DNA from: Mesorhizobium shangrilense
GTDB taxonomy: Bacteria > Pseudomonadota > Alphaproteobacteria > Rhizobiales > Rhizobiaceae
DNA length: 64,000 bases
Direction: 5' to 3'
Assembly (NCBI RefSeq): GCF_040537815.1
Contig: NZ_JBEWSZ010000001.1
Location: 2,852,001-2,916,000, forward strand
Shown here: positions 26,844 to 34,931 of the stretch, in pieces
How the letters are laid out: each line of letters opens with the position of its first letter
Position numbering within the stretch: position 1 is the first letter of the stretch
Position numbers and translations under genes: made by a program
The notes under the pieces: model-generated
Told to the model about the DNA's origin: nothing
The model's input: only the letters and a program-made list of their open reading frames with translations
The model's database searches: none

Positions 26844-27503
26844 TCAGACGCGCACCCCATCGAGGCCGCGCGCCAGGCGGCGCTCCAGCGAACGCACGCC
26901 CCATGAGATGAGCAGTGCCAGGATGAAATAGATGATCAGGATGCTGGTGAACGGCACCATCGTGTTGCCGGTCTGGGCGCGCACCACCTGCGCCTGGAAG
27001 GTGAGGTCGGCGAGCGAGATCAGCGAGACGACAGATGTGGCCTTGAGCAGCTCTATGGCGTTGTTGCCGAAGGTCGGCAGCATCACCAGAAACGCTTGCG
27101 GCAGAATGACATGGCGCATGCCTTGCCAGCGGCCGAGATTGAGCGCGATGCAGGCCTCGTGCTGTTCGCGGCCGATCGACTGCACGGCGCCGCGCACCAC
27201 TTCGGCGGCATAGGCGCCGACATTCAAGCCCAAGGCCAGCACGCCGGCCTGCAGCGGAGCCAGCTCGAGGCCGATCAACGGCAAGACGAAATAGGCAAAG
27301 AACAGCTGCACGAAGATCGAGGTGCCGCGGAAGAATTCGATATAGGCGGTGGCCAGCGCCCGCAGCACGAAGAAGCGCGACAGCCGCCCCATGCCGGCGA
27401 GAAAGGCCATGATCAGCGCTAGCACCGACCCCATCAGCGTCAGCTCGATGGTGACAAGCGCTCCCTGCAATATCAGGCCGAAATAGCCGGACCACTGGGT
27501 CAT
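26844..27503 (-). CDS. ehuC: Ectoine/hydroxyectoine ABC transporter permease EhuC
   Basis: Polar amino-acid family permease of 219 residues. Membrane segments begin at LILQGALVTIELTLMGSVLA; the family signature FFRGTSIFVQLFFAYFVLP and the loop ACIALNLGRWQGMRHVILPQ are clear. It follows ehuB after a 66-base gap that contains a strong hairpin, and precedes ehuD. With EhuD it forms the membrane channel for ectoine and hydroxyectoine uptake. Confidence 0.9.
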   Translation of the reverse strand: MTQWSGYFGLILQGALVTIELTLMGSVLALIMAFLAGMGRLSRFFVLRALATAYIEFFRGTSIFVQLFFAYFVLPLIGLELAPLQAGVLALGLNVGAYAAEVVRGAVQSIGREQHEACIALNLGRWQGMRHVILPQAFLVMLPTFGNNAIELLKATSVVSLISLADLTFQAQVVRAQTGNTMVPFTSILIIYFILALLISWGVRSLERRLARGLDGVRV

Positions 27504-27533
27504 TTAGGTTCCAACGTTGGTGGTTCTTGGGTC

Positions 27534-27557
27534 CTTCTCCCCGTTTACGGGGAGAAG
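27534..27557 (-). terminator. Strong hairpin between ehuB and ehuC
   Basis: CTTCTCCCCG and CGGGGAGAAG form a perfect ten-base stem with loop TTTA. It follows the binding-protein gene within the operon, where a partial terminator or RNA-stabilising hairpin would raise EhuB over the permeases. The stem core is also like that of the hairpin at 34441-34465, so it may be a small dispersed repeat. Confidence 0.6.
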
Positions 27558-27569
27558 GAAAGAGGGCGC

Positions 27570-28421
27570 TTACTTCGCCGAGCAGAGCTTTTCGCGCGTC
27601 GTCGACATCGCCGCAGCAGCCGAGAAGCCGTAGGGCTCGATAATCCTGGCGAACTCGCCGGACTTCTTCATCTTGGCGAGTTCGACATCGAAGGCATCGC
27701 GCAGCGCCTCGTCGCCCTTTTTGAAGGCAGCGCCGTCGCAATAGACCGGCGCGCCCTGCACCGGGGCGATGACCTCCAGGTTCGGATCATTGGCCTTCTT
27801 CATCAGGTCGTTGATCGACAGGACGGGCAGCGAATAGGCGTCGATGCGGCCGTCCTGCAGCATCTTCACGCCGCTCTGGCCGTCCGGCACGACGATGACG
27901 CGCTCGCGCGGCACGCCGGCGTTGAGCGCCAGTTTCTCTTCGGTGCCGCCGCCCGGCGCGCCGATCGTGGCGGTCGTGTCCTTGGCGACATCCTCATAGC
28001 TCTTGAAGCCCTTCGGATTGCCCTTCTTCACCAGCATCGCCTCGGCGTCGCACAGCACAGGCTCGGAATAGGCGACCGCGGCACAACGCTCCGGCTTCAT
28101 GAACAGACCAGCGGTGACAACGTCGAAACGGCCGGCCTGCAGGCCGGGGATCATCGCGCCATACTCCGAGATCGAGGCGACGATGTCGGCGACACCGAGC
28201 CGCTTGAATATCTCGCGGGCCACGTCGGGCGCCGCGCCCGAAACCTTGCCGTCGGCGGCGACCGCCGTATAGGGCGGCTCGTTGGCGATGGCGACGCGGG
28301 CAAACCCTTGAGCCTTCAGTTGCTCGAGCTTGGTGTCGGCAGCCGAACCCACGCTCGAGGCGGCCAGGACGGCTGTAAATGCAAGGCCGGCGACGCCGGC
28401 CAGAATGCCAAGTTTTTTCAT
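27570..28421 (-). CDS. ehuB: Ectoine/hydroxyectoine ABC transporter substrate-binding protein EhuB
   Basis: Periplasmic binding protein of 283 residues, the length of rhizobial EhuB. Signal peptide: MKKLGILAGVAGLAFTAVLA, cleavage near GSAAD. The mature protein has the family-3 amino-acid-binding pattern (VAIANEPPYTAV, GAAPDVAREIFKRLG, FDVVTAGLFMKPERC, YSEPVLCDAEAMLV), with aromatic residues suited to caging ectoine. It lies between ehuA and ehuC. The start is set by the signal peptide; the open frame extends 21 residues further without support. Confidence 0.92.
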   Translation of the reverse strand: MKKLGILAGVAGLAFTAVLAASSVGSAADTKLEQLKAQGFARVAIANEPPYTAVAADGKVSGAAPDVAREIFKRLGVADIVASISEYGAMIPGLQAGRFDVVTAGLFMKPERCAAVAYSEPVLCDAEAMLVKKGNPKGFKSYEDVAKDTTATIGAPGGGTEEKLALNAGVPRERVIVVPDGQSGVKMLQDGRIDAYSLPVLSINDLMKKANDPNLEVIAPVQGAPVYCDGAAFKKGDEALRDAFDVELAKMKKSGEFARIIEPYGFSAAAAMSTTREKLCSAK

Positions 28422-28489
28422 TGTTCCCAACTCCTTGTTTCTTGTCGTTGTTTGGTTACGGGACGGCCTTGCCACCCGTGGCATGACGG

Positions 28490-29281
28490 TCAGACGCGAT
28501 GTCCGGCCGCGATGATCTTCTTCAGGAAGCCTTGCGTGCGCTCCTGTTTGGGATTGCGGAAAATCTCGTCGGGTTTGCCCTCCTCGACGATCTTGCCGCG
28601 ATCGAAGAACAGCACCCTGTCGGCGAAGTCGTGGGCAAAACCCATCTCATGGGTGACCAGCAGCATGGTCATGTCGGTCTCGGCGCAGAGCCGCCACAAC
28701 ACGTTCAGCACCTCCTCGACCAGTTCCGGGTCGAGCGCAGACGTTACCTCGTCGAACAGCATGATCTTCGGCTGCAGGGCGAGCGCCCGGGCGATCGCCA
28801 CACGCTGTTTCTGGCCACCGGACAGCTGCGCCGGCATGGCCTTGGCCTTGTCGGCCATGCCCACCATGTCGAGCAGTTCCATCGCCCGCTTTTCGGCGGC
28901 GGCGCGCGGCGTGCCCTTGGTCAGCATCGGCGCCAACGTGACATTGTCGATGACGCTCTTGTGCGGAAACAGGTTGAACAGCTGGAAGACCATGCCGATC
29001 TTCTGGCGCATTCGGGCGAGATGCCGCTCATCGGCCGGCAGAAGCTGCCCGTTGCGCTCCATGTGGTAGAGCTGCTCTCCCTCGATCTGGATGTGGCCGC
29101 CATCGATGCGCTCCAGCGTCATCAGAATGCGCAGGATCGTCGTCTTGCCCGAACCGGATGGGCCGATCAGCGCCAGCTTCTCGCGCGGCATGACCTGCAT
29201 CGACAGCCCGTCCAGCACCTTGAAGCTGCCGAAGCTCTTCGAGATGCCGTCGATCTTGATGATGGGCGCGGATGCGGACAA
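28490..29281 (-). CDS. ehuA: Ectoine/hydroxyectoine ABC transporter ATP-binding protein EhuA
   Basis: Polar amino-acid type ATPase of 263 residues: Walker A GPSGSGKTT, Q-loop FQLFNLFPH, signature [15 protein letters not shown], Walker [14 protein letters not shown]-loop LVTHEMGFA. The likely start is TTG at 29281, because GGGGAAA lies five bases upstream and no ATG precedes the conserved region closely. A weak start could limit ATPase production. It is the first transport gene after enuR, with a 124-base gap that holds its promoter region. Confidence 0.9.
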   Translation of the reverse strand: MSASAPIIKIDGISKSFGSFKVLDGLSMQVMPREKLALIGPSGSGKTTILRILMTLERIDGGHIQIEGEQLYHMERNGQLLPADERHLARMRQKIGMVFQLFNLFPHKSVIDNVTLAPMLTKGTPRAAAEKRAMELLDMVGMADKAKAMPAQLSGGQKQRVAIARALALQPKIMLFDEVTSALDPELVEEVLNVLWRLCAETDMTMLLVTHEMGFAHDFADRVLFFDRGKIVEEGKPDEIFRNPKQERTQGFLKKIIAAGHRV

Positions 29282-29340
29282 ATGAATTTCCCCGTGCTGG
29301 AGAAGCCAGTGCCCTTAACGATGCGGAACGCGCCAAATCA

Positions 29341-29349
29341 TGTCAATTG
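29341..29349. promoter_or_regulatory. Motif TGTCAATTG upstream of ehuA
   Basis: TGTCAATTG stands 60 bases before the ehuA start and recurs inverted (CAATTGACA) at 30817-30825 between enuR and asnC. AT-rich DNA with ATCATGACAATTATT follows it. A shared EnuR or AsnC/Lrp site is possible; the call rests only on recurrence. Confidence 0.3.
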
Positions 29350-29405
29350 GGAAAATAATATCATGACAATTATTCTGATTGCGCACATTTCGAAGCACTA
29401 TCGGC

Positions 29406-30791
29406 CTAAATCGCCAGCAACAGATGCTCCGGATCGCCAAGCAGCAGCTTGGTGACAACGCCAAGGCCGGCGCGCAGTTCCCCCTCCGTGGTCGACCCCA
29501 GCGAGATGCGCACCGCCGGATGCCATGGCGCGTCCGAGATGCGGAAGGATGTGCCAGGCGCGATCGCCACGCCCTGCAGCCGGGCCTGGGCGACAAAGCT
29601 CTCCTCGGCGCGGTCGGCGGGCAGTTGCAGCCAGACATGCAGCCCGTCGCGCCGGGCGCGGTAGTCGACGCCGGCCAGCACCTCGGCCGCGATATCCTGG
29701 CGCCGCCGCAACGCGGAGCGTTGCCAACGGACAAGCTCCATCGCCGTGCCGTCGGTCACCCATTTGGTGGCGATCTCCGCCACCATCGGCGTCGCCATCC
29801 AGTTGGAAACCAGGTGCCGGTTGGCGACGGCGGCGACGTAGCGGTCGGGCGCGGCGAGATAGCCAATGCGCAGGCCTGGCACGGTGATCTTGGTGAAAGA
29901 GGTGACGTAGAGGGTGCGCTCCGGCGCATAGGCAGCGACCGGCGGCGGCCGGTCCTCGACCAGCGGACCCAGCACATCGTTCTCGATGATGGCGATGTCG
30001 TGCTTGCGGGCGACCGCCGCGATCTGCTCGCGTCGCGCGGCATCCATCAGTGTCGCCGTCGGATTGATCACCGAAGGCTGAACGAAGACGGCGCGGATGT
30101 CCGAGAGACGGCAGGCCTCGTCCAGCGCCTCGGGGATCAGGCCATTGCCGTCGATTGGCAAGCCCTGAAGGTTGAAGCCGAGATAGCGGGCCAGCGGCAC
30201 CAGCGTGTGATGGCCGATGGCCTCGGTGGCAACGGTCGAGCCTGGCGGCGCCACGCTCATCAGCGCCACCGTCATGCCGGCCGTGGCACCATTGGTCAGG
30301 CTGATGTTCTGCGCTGAAGTGTCGAGGCCGCACAGCTTCAGCCATTCGACCGCCACCGCGCGGTGGCGCGGAAACACCATGTTGGGCCGGAACGACAGCG
30401 CCGAACTCGACGGCAGGTTCTCGGCAAGCCAGCCCAGCGCCTGCTTCAGCCGCTCCAGATGCATCGGCTCGCAGACCGGCTTCAGGATCGAGAGGTCGAT
30501 GACCTCGCCGAGGCGCTCCGGCAGATAGGGTGGTTCGGGTTCACGCCGTTGCGTCTGGACAAAGCTGCCACGGCCAATCTCGCCCGAAATCAGGCCGCGC
30601 CGGATCAATTCCTCATAGGCGCGGCTGACCGTCTGCACCGAAAGCTTGAGGTCGTCCGCCAGCCGGCGATGGGTCGGCAGCCGCGCCCCATTGGCAAGGC
30701 GTCCGTCGTGGATGGCGCGCGCGAACTGGTCGGCAAGCGACTGGTAGGCTGGCCGCCGGATAAGCGCGGGATCGGGTTGCCACAATGTCAT
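29406..30791 (-). CDS. enuR: MocR/GntR-type regulator of ectoine genes (EnuR-like)
   Basis: Fusion regulator of 461 residues: N-terminal GntR winged helix (FARAIHDGRLANGARLPTHR, LKLSVQTVSRAYEEL) and a C-terminal aminotransferase-like domain. The lysine that binds PLP is in VTSFTKITVPGLRIGYL, with NPTATLMD and IIENDVLGPL as cofactor-site segments. EnuR of marine Rhodobacterales represses ectoine catabolic genes and is relieved by ectoine-derived metabolites (acetylated diaminobutyrate, diaminobutyrate). Here it precedes ehuA on the same strand and diverges from asnC over about 80 bases. Confidence 0.88.
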   Translation of the reverse strand: MTLWQPDPALIRRPAYQSLADQFARAIHDGRLANGARLPTHRRLADDLKLSVQTVSRAYEELIRRGLISGEIGRGSFVQTQRREPEPPYLPERLGEVIDLSILKPVCEPMHLERLKQALGWLAENLPSSSALSFRPNMVFPRHRAVAVEWLKLCGLDTSAQNISLTNGATAGMTVALMSVAPPGSTVATEAIGHHTLVPLARYLGFNLQGLPIDGNGLIPEALDEACRLSDIRAVFVQPSVINPTATLMDAARREQIAAVARKHDIAIIENDVLGPLVEDRPPPVAAYAPERTLYVTSFTKITVPGLRIGYLAAPDRYVAAVANRHLVSNWMATPMVAEIATKWVTDGTAMELVRWQRSALRRRQDIAAEVLAGVDYRARRDGLHVWLQLPADRAEESFVAQARLQGVAIAPGTSFRISDAPWHPAVRISLGSTTEGELRAGLGVVTKLLLGDPEHLLLAI

Positions 30792-30816
30792 GACTTATTA
30801 GAGATCCAAATCAGTG

Positions 30817-30825
30817 CAATTGACA
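30817..30825. promoter_or_regulatory. Motif CAATTGACA between enuR and asnC
   Basis: Inverted copy of TGTCAATTG found upstream of ehuA. It lies in the only intergenic space between the divergent enuR and asnC genes, so it could control both. GTCATGACTTATTA and the nearby AT-rich stretch are further candidates for promoter elements. Confidence 0.3.
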
Positions 30826-30874
30826 ATCGAAATAATGCGCAGTCATGGTACCGTCGACGAAAAAGTGGATGCTG

Positions 30875-31366
30875 ATGACTGCCGCGAAACTCGACCCGAT
30901 CGACCTGAAAATCCTCGACGCCATCCAGCGCGACGGACGCATCACCAAGCTGGCACTGGCCGAAAAGGTCGGGCTGTCACCGACCCCGTGCTGGATGCGG
31001 CTGCGCAAGCTGGAAAAGGCCGGCATCGTCTCGGGCTATCACGCCAGGATCGCCATGCGCGCCGTCGCGCCGGTCGCCACCGTGCTGATGGAGGTGACGC
31101 TGGCCAGCCATCGCCAGGCCGATTTCGACCGCTTCGAACGCGTTATCCGCGACATTCCCGAGATCGTCGCCTGCTGGTCGGTGGGCGGTGGCGTCGACTA
31201 TGTGCTGAAAGTGATGGCACGCGACATCGACGCCTATCAGCGCCTGGTCGATGGCTTGCTCGACCGCGAGATCGGCATCGACCGCTACTTCACCTACATC
31301 GTCACCAAGACCGTGAAGGACGACATCACACTGCCCGTGGCCGACCTTTTGCCGGCATCGGTCTAA
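30875..31366 (+). CDS. asnC: Lrp/AsnC family transcriptional regulator (ectoine-linked)
   Basis: Small regulator of 163 residues from this start. The helix-turn-helix is in LDPIDLKILDAIQRDGRITK and LAEKVGLSPTPCWMRLRKLE, and the C-terminal RAM domain begins RIAMRAVAPVATVLMEV. Related DoeX/AsnC proteins accompany ectoine catabolism genes and act as feast/famine-type regulators. ATGs at 30845 and 30869 are alternative starts; none has a good ribosome site, and 30875 gives the usual short N-terminus before the first helix. It leads the plus-strand part of the cluster. Confidence 0.88.
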   Translation: MTAAKLDPIDLKILDAIQRDGRITKLALAEKVGLSPTPCWMRLRKLEKAGIVSGYHARIAMRAVAPVATVLMEVTLASHRQADFDRFERVIRDIPEIVACWSVGGGVDYVLKVMARDIDAYQRLVDGLLDREIGIDRYFTYIVTKTVKDDITLPVADLLPASV

Positions 31367-31495
31367 GGTCGGAGAGATCGTCTACCTCGGCGGCACAATA
31401 GAGAGAGTCTCTCTACGGACGGGCCACCAAAGAGCCTCTCTGTCTATCCGTGGCAGATAGTCTTCCCGCATCAACCCGAACCGGGAGGCCAGACC

Positions 31496-32989
31496 ATGTC
31501 CGCGCACTTCGCCCGCCAGAACCGCCACGAAGCGCTAGACGGCCTCGCCGACCGCCGGCTGCTGCGCGAACTCGCCTATGTCGATGGCCACTGGACGGCG
31601 AGCGAGGCGGCTGAAAGCTTCGAGGTCACGGATCCGGCCACCGGCGCGACCGTCGCCTTCGTAGCCGCGCTCGATGCACAGCAGACAACGAAGGCGATCG
31701 ATGCTGCCGCGCGTGCCTTTCCGGCCTGGCGATCGCTGCTGCCGCAGGAGCGTTCTAAAATCCTGCGAAAATGGTTCGAGCTGATCATCGCCGCGAAAGA
31801 CGACCTCGCCCTGCTGATGACTCTGGAGCAGGGCAAGCCGCTGCAGGAGTCACTCGGCGAGATCGACTATGCTGCCTCCTTCGTCGAGTGGTATGCCGAG
31901 GAAGCAAAACGCCTGAACGCAGAGAGTGTCACCAGCCATCTGCCGAACGCCGAAATGATGGTTCGGCGTGAACCGCTCGGTGTCGTCGGTGTCGTGACGC
32001 CGTGGAATTTCCCATCGGCGATGCTGACCCGCAAGGCTGCGGCAGCACTCGCCGCAGGTTGCACCATCGTTGCGCACCCCTCTTCTGAAACACCACTGTC
32101 GGCGCTGGCGCTGGCCGAACTTGGCGAGCGCGCCGGACTGCCCGCTGGTGTCTTCAACATCATCACCGGCAACGCTTCGACGATCGTCGGTCGGATGTGC
32201 GAAGACCCGCGTGTCCGCGCCATGAGCTTCACCGGCTCGACCGAGATCGGCCGACTGATTGCGGCGCAGAGTGCGCCGACGATGAAGCGGCTGGTGATGG
32301 AGCTTGGCGGCCACGCACCGCTGATCGTCTTTGCCGACGCCGATCTCGACAAGGCGGTGGGCATCGCCATCGACGCCAAGTTCGCCACATCGGGCCAGGA
32401 CTGCCTCGCCGCCAACCGCATCTATGTCCAGCGCCCGATCCACGAGCGTTTCTGCGCCGCTTTCGCCAGGCGCATCGAGGCGTTGCGGACCGGCAGTGGC
32501 CTTGCCGATGACATCGACATCGGCCCGCTGATGCATGAGCGCGCCGTCGCGAAGGTCGAGGAGCAGGTCGCCGACGCGATGAGCCACGGCGCGCGTTGTC
32601 TCATCGGCGGCAAGCGGCACCCGGCCGGGCCGCTGTTCTACCAGCCGACGCTACTGGCTGATGTCACTGATGAGGCGCTGATCATGCGCGAGGAGACCTT
32701 TGGCCCTGTCGCCGCCGTCACGCCTTTCGACAGCGAGGACGAGGTGGTCGCCCGCGCCAACGCTACCGAATACGGCCTGGTCGCCTATGTCGTGACCGAG
32801 AACGGCGCGCGCCAGCAGCGCCTGGGCCGCGCGCTCGACTACGGCATGGTCGCCATCAACCGCGTCAAGATCACCGGCGCGCCGATCCCGTTCGGCGGCA
32901 TCAAGCAATCCGGTATCGGCCGAGAGGGCTCCCGCCACGGGCTCGAAGCGTTCACCGATCTGAAGTATCTCTGCCTGGACATCTCATAG
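31496..32989 (+). CDS. NAD(P)-dependent aldehyde dehydrogenase, semialdehyde type (ectoine cluster ssd/doeC)
   Basis: Aldehyde dehydrogenase of 497 residues close to succinate-semialdehyde dehydrogenases. Motifs: VTPWNFPSAMLTRK, FTGSTEIGRLIA, general base Glu in MELGGHAP and nucleophile Cys in ATSGQDCLAANR. In ectoine pathways this gene oxidises aspartate semialdehyde formed by the aminotransferase, giving aspartate. The start at 31496 follows GGGAGG. It lies between asnC and the aminotransferase gene, 31 bases before the latter. Confidence 0.88.
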   Translation: MSAHFARQNRHEALDGLADRRLLRELAYVDGHWTASEAAESFEVTDPATGATVAFVAALDAQQTTKAIDAAARAFPAWRSLLPQERSKILRKWFELIIAAKDDLALLMTLEQGKPLQESLGEIDYAASFVEWYAEEAKRLNAESVTSHLPNAEMMVRREPLGVVGVVTPWNFPSAMLTRKAAAALAAGCTIVAHPSSETPLSALALAELGERAGLPAGVFNIITGNASTIVGRMCEDPRVRAMSFTGSTEIGRLIAAQSAPTMKRLVMELGGHAPLIVFADADLDKAVGIAIDAKFATSGQDCLAANRIYVQRPIHERFCAAFARRIEALRTGSGLADDIDIGPLMHERAVAKVEEQVADAMSHGARCLIGGKRHPAGPLFYQPTLLADVTDEALIMREETFGPVAAVTPFDSEDEVVARANATEYGLVAYVVTENGARQQRLGRALDYGMVAINRVKITGAPIPFGGIKQSGIGREGSRHGLEAFTDLKYLCLDIS

Positions 32990-33020
32990 TTCGTCCGGCC
33001 ATCCTCAAGGAGTCAAAAGA

Positions 33021-34400
33021 ATGCTCGACCAGTCCAACGAACTCAACGCCTGGGATCGCGACCACTTCTTCCATCCCTCGACCCATATGGGCATGCATGC
33101 GCGCGGCGAGAGCCCGACGCGGATCATGGCCGGAGGTGAAGGCGTCACCGTCTGGGACAACAATGGCAAGAAGAGCCTCGATGCCTTCGCTGGCCTCTAT
33201 TGCGTCAATGTCGGCTATGGCCGCCAGAAGATCGCCGACGCCATCGCCGCCCAGGCAAAGAACCTCGCCTACTATCACGCCTATGTCGGCCACGGCACCG
33301 AGGCGTCGATCACGCTGGCCAATATGATCATCGACCGCGCGCCCAAGGGCATGTCGAGGGTCTATTTCGGCCTCTCGGGCTCGGACGCCAACGAAACCAA
33401 CATCAAGCTGATCTGGTACTACAACAATGTGCTGGGCCGGCCGGAGAAGAAGAAGATCATCTCACGCTGGCGCGGCTATCACGGCTCGGGCGTGATGACG
33501 GGATCGCTGACCGGGCTCGACCTGTTCCACAACGCGTTCGACCTACCGCGCGCACCGATCCTGCACACTGAGGCGCCCTATTACTTCCGCCGTGCCGACC
33601 GCTCGATGAGCGAGGAGCAGTTTTCGCAGCATTGCGCCGACAAGCTGGAGGAGATGATCCTGGCCGAAGGCCCCGAGACCGTCGCCGCCTTCATCGGCGA
33701 GCCGATCCTCGGCACCGGCGGCATCGTGCCGCCGCCGGCCGGCTATTGGGAAAAGATCCAGGCGGTGCTGAAGAAGTATGACGTGCTGCTGGTCGCCGAC
33801 GAGGTGGTGACGGGCTTCGGCCGGCTGGGCACCATGTTCGGCTCCGACCACTACGGCATCAAGCCGGACCTGATCACCATCGCCAAGGGCCTGACCTCGG
33901 CCTATGCGCCGCTGTCGGGGGTCATCGTCGCCGACAAGATGTGGCAGGTGCTGGTCGAGGGTTCCGACAAGCTCGGCTCGCTCGGCCATGGCTGGACCTA
34001 TTCGGCGCATCCGATCTGCGTTGCCGCCGGCGTCGCCAATCTCGAACTGATCGACGAGATGGACCTGGTGACGAACGCCCGTGAGACCGGCGCCTATTTC
34101 CGCGCCGAACTCGCCAAGGCGGTCGGCAGCCACAAACATGTCGGCGACGTGCGCGGCGACGGCATGCTGGCGGCGGTCGAATTCGTCGCCGACAAGGACG
34201 ACCGGGTGTTCTTCGATGCCTCGCAGAAGATCGGACCGCAGGTGGCGACAGCACTTGCCGCAAGCGGCGTCATCGGCCGCGCCATGCCGCAGGGCGACAT
34301 TCTCGGCTTCGCACCACCGCTCTGCCTGACCCGCGAGGAAGCCGACATCGTCGTTTCGAAGACGGCCGATGCGGTGAAGAGCGTGTTTGCGGGTCTCTGA
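33021..34400 (+). CDS. Class III aminotransferase, candidate diaminobutyrate transaminase (ectoine cluster atf/doeD)
   Basis: PLP enzyme of 459 residues of the aspartate/omega-amino-acid aminotransferase family. The cofactor sites are GLSGSDANETNIKL, LLVADEVVTGFGRLG and the lysine in LITIAKGLTSAYAPLSG. In the ectoine pathway it should take the terminal amino group of diaminobutyrate, making aspartate semialdehyde for the dehydrogenase encoded just upstream. The start has AAGGAG about seven bases upstream. A hairpin follows the gene and likely ends the transcript. Confidence 0.88.
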   Translation: MLDQSNELNAWDRDHFFHPSTHMGMHARGESPTRIMAGGEGVTVWDNNGKKSLDAFAGLYCVNVGYGRQKIADAIAAQAKNLAYYHAYVGHGTEASITLANMIIDRAPKGMSRVYFGLSGSDANETNIKLIWYYNNVLGRPEKKKIISRWRGYHGSGVMTGSLTGLDLFHNAFDLPRAPILHTEAPYYFRRADRSMSEEQFSQHCADKLEEMILAEGPETVAAFIGEPILGTGGIVPPPAGYWEKIQAVLKKYDVLLVADEVVTGFGRLGTMFGSDHYGIKPDLITIAKGLTSAYAPLSGVIVADKMWQVLVEGSDKLGSLGHGWTYSAHPICVAAGVANLELIDEMDLVTNARETGAYFRAELAKAVGSHKHVGDVRGDGMLAAVEFVADKDDRVFFDASQKIGPQVATALAASGVIGRAMPQGDILGFAPPLCLTREEADIVVSKTADAVKSVFAGL

Positions 34401-34440
34401 TTGTCGTTGACAGCGCTGCCGGCAGATCACCTGCCGGCAC

Positions 34441-34465
34441 CTTCTCCTTGTGAAACGAGGAGAAG
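34441..34465 (+). terminator. Hairpin after the ectoine aminotransferase gene
   Basis: CTTCTCCT and AGGAGAAG form an eight-base stem with a nine-base loop, 40 bases past the stop. There is no T-run, so termination would be factor-dependent. The stem is like that at 27534-27557. Confidence 0.5.
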
Positions 34466-34589
34466 GAAAGCGCTTCGGCGTCAGCGAGAATGTCCGCAGT
34501 CGCGTTTTGACACATAGACATTCCAGTACCGCGTGCCTATTTTCCCCTTCGTCGAAAATGGCTGGCTTGGTCTGGGTAGGCCCAAGCCT

Positions 34590-34860
34590 TTCGGTAATGG
34601 CGTCCAGGGCGGCGCGGTCGCGCGCGAAGCGGCAAGGCGTGGCTTCGCAATCACCGCCCTGGTCCGAGATGGAGCGGGAGGCGCCAACCTTGCGAAAGCA
34701 GGGATCGATCTCGCCTTTGGTGATCTGGCCGATCCGTCGTCACTCGACGCTGCCCATGCCGGCGTGACTGAAATCGTGCTCCAGATGCCGATCGGGCCAC
34801 TCGACGTGATCAGCGGCCTTGCCGCGAATGCCCTGGCGGCGGCAAGGAGCGCGCGGTTCG
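34590..34860 (+). pseudogene. N-terminal fragment of an NmrA-like NAD(P)-binding protein
   Basis: Within a plus-strand frame, GNGVQGGAVAREAARRGFAI, ALVRDGAGGANLAKAGIDL, FGDLADPSSLDAAHAGV and VLQMPIGPLDVI follow the N-terminal Rossmann half of NmrA/isoflavone-reductase-like proteins. The usual first strand (IxVxGATG) is disturbed and homology ends near AALAAARSA-like sequence at about 34855; the remaining two thirds of the protein are missing and the DNA runs into a hairpin and the opposite-strand oxidoreductase. It is a gene remnant. The 531-base gap between the aminotransferase and the oxidoreductase holds nothing else recognisable. Confidence 0.6.
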
Positions 34861-34874
34861 CATTCGGGAAGCAG

Positions 34875-34904
34875 CCATGGTTCGGCACAGCTGCCGAACC
34901 ATGG
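34875..34904 (-). terminator. 13-bp perfect hairpin after the FAD oxidoreductase gene
   Basis: CCATGGTTCGGCA and TGCCGAACCATGG pair perfectly around the loop CAGC. It lies 28 bases past the stop of the minus-strand oxidoreductase gene. No T-run follows, so it may be a factor-dependent terminator or a 3'-end stabilising structure. Confidence 0.6.
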
Positions 34905-34931
34905 AAGCGTTCCGTTCCTCTTCTGCGACTA

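Noticed and set aside
31390..31470. Short inverted repeats AGAGAG/CTCTCT between asnC and the aldehyde dehydrogenase gene
   Set aside because: Simple low-complexity sequence; too weak to call an operator or terminator.
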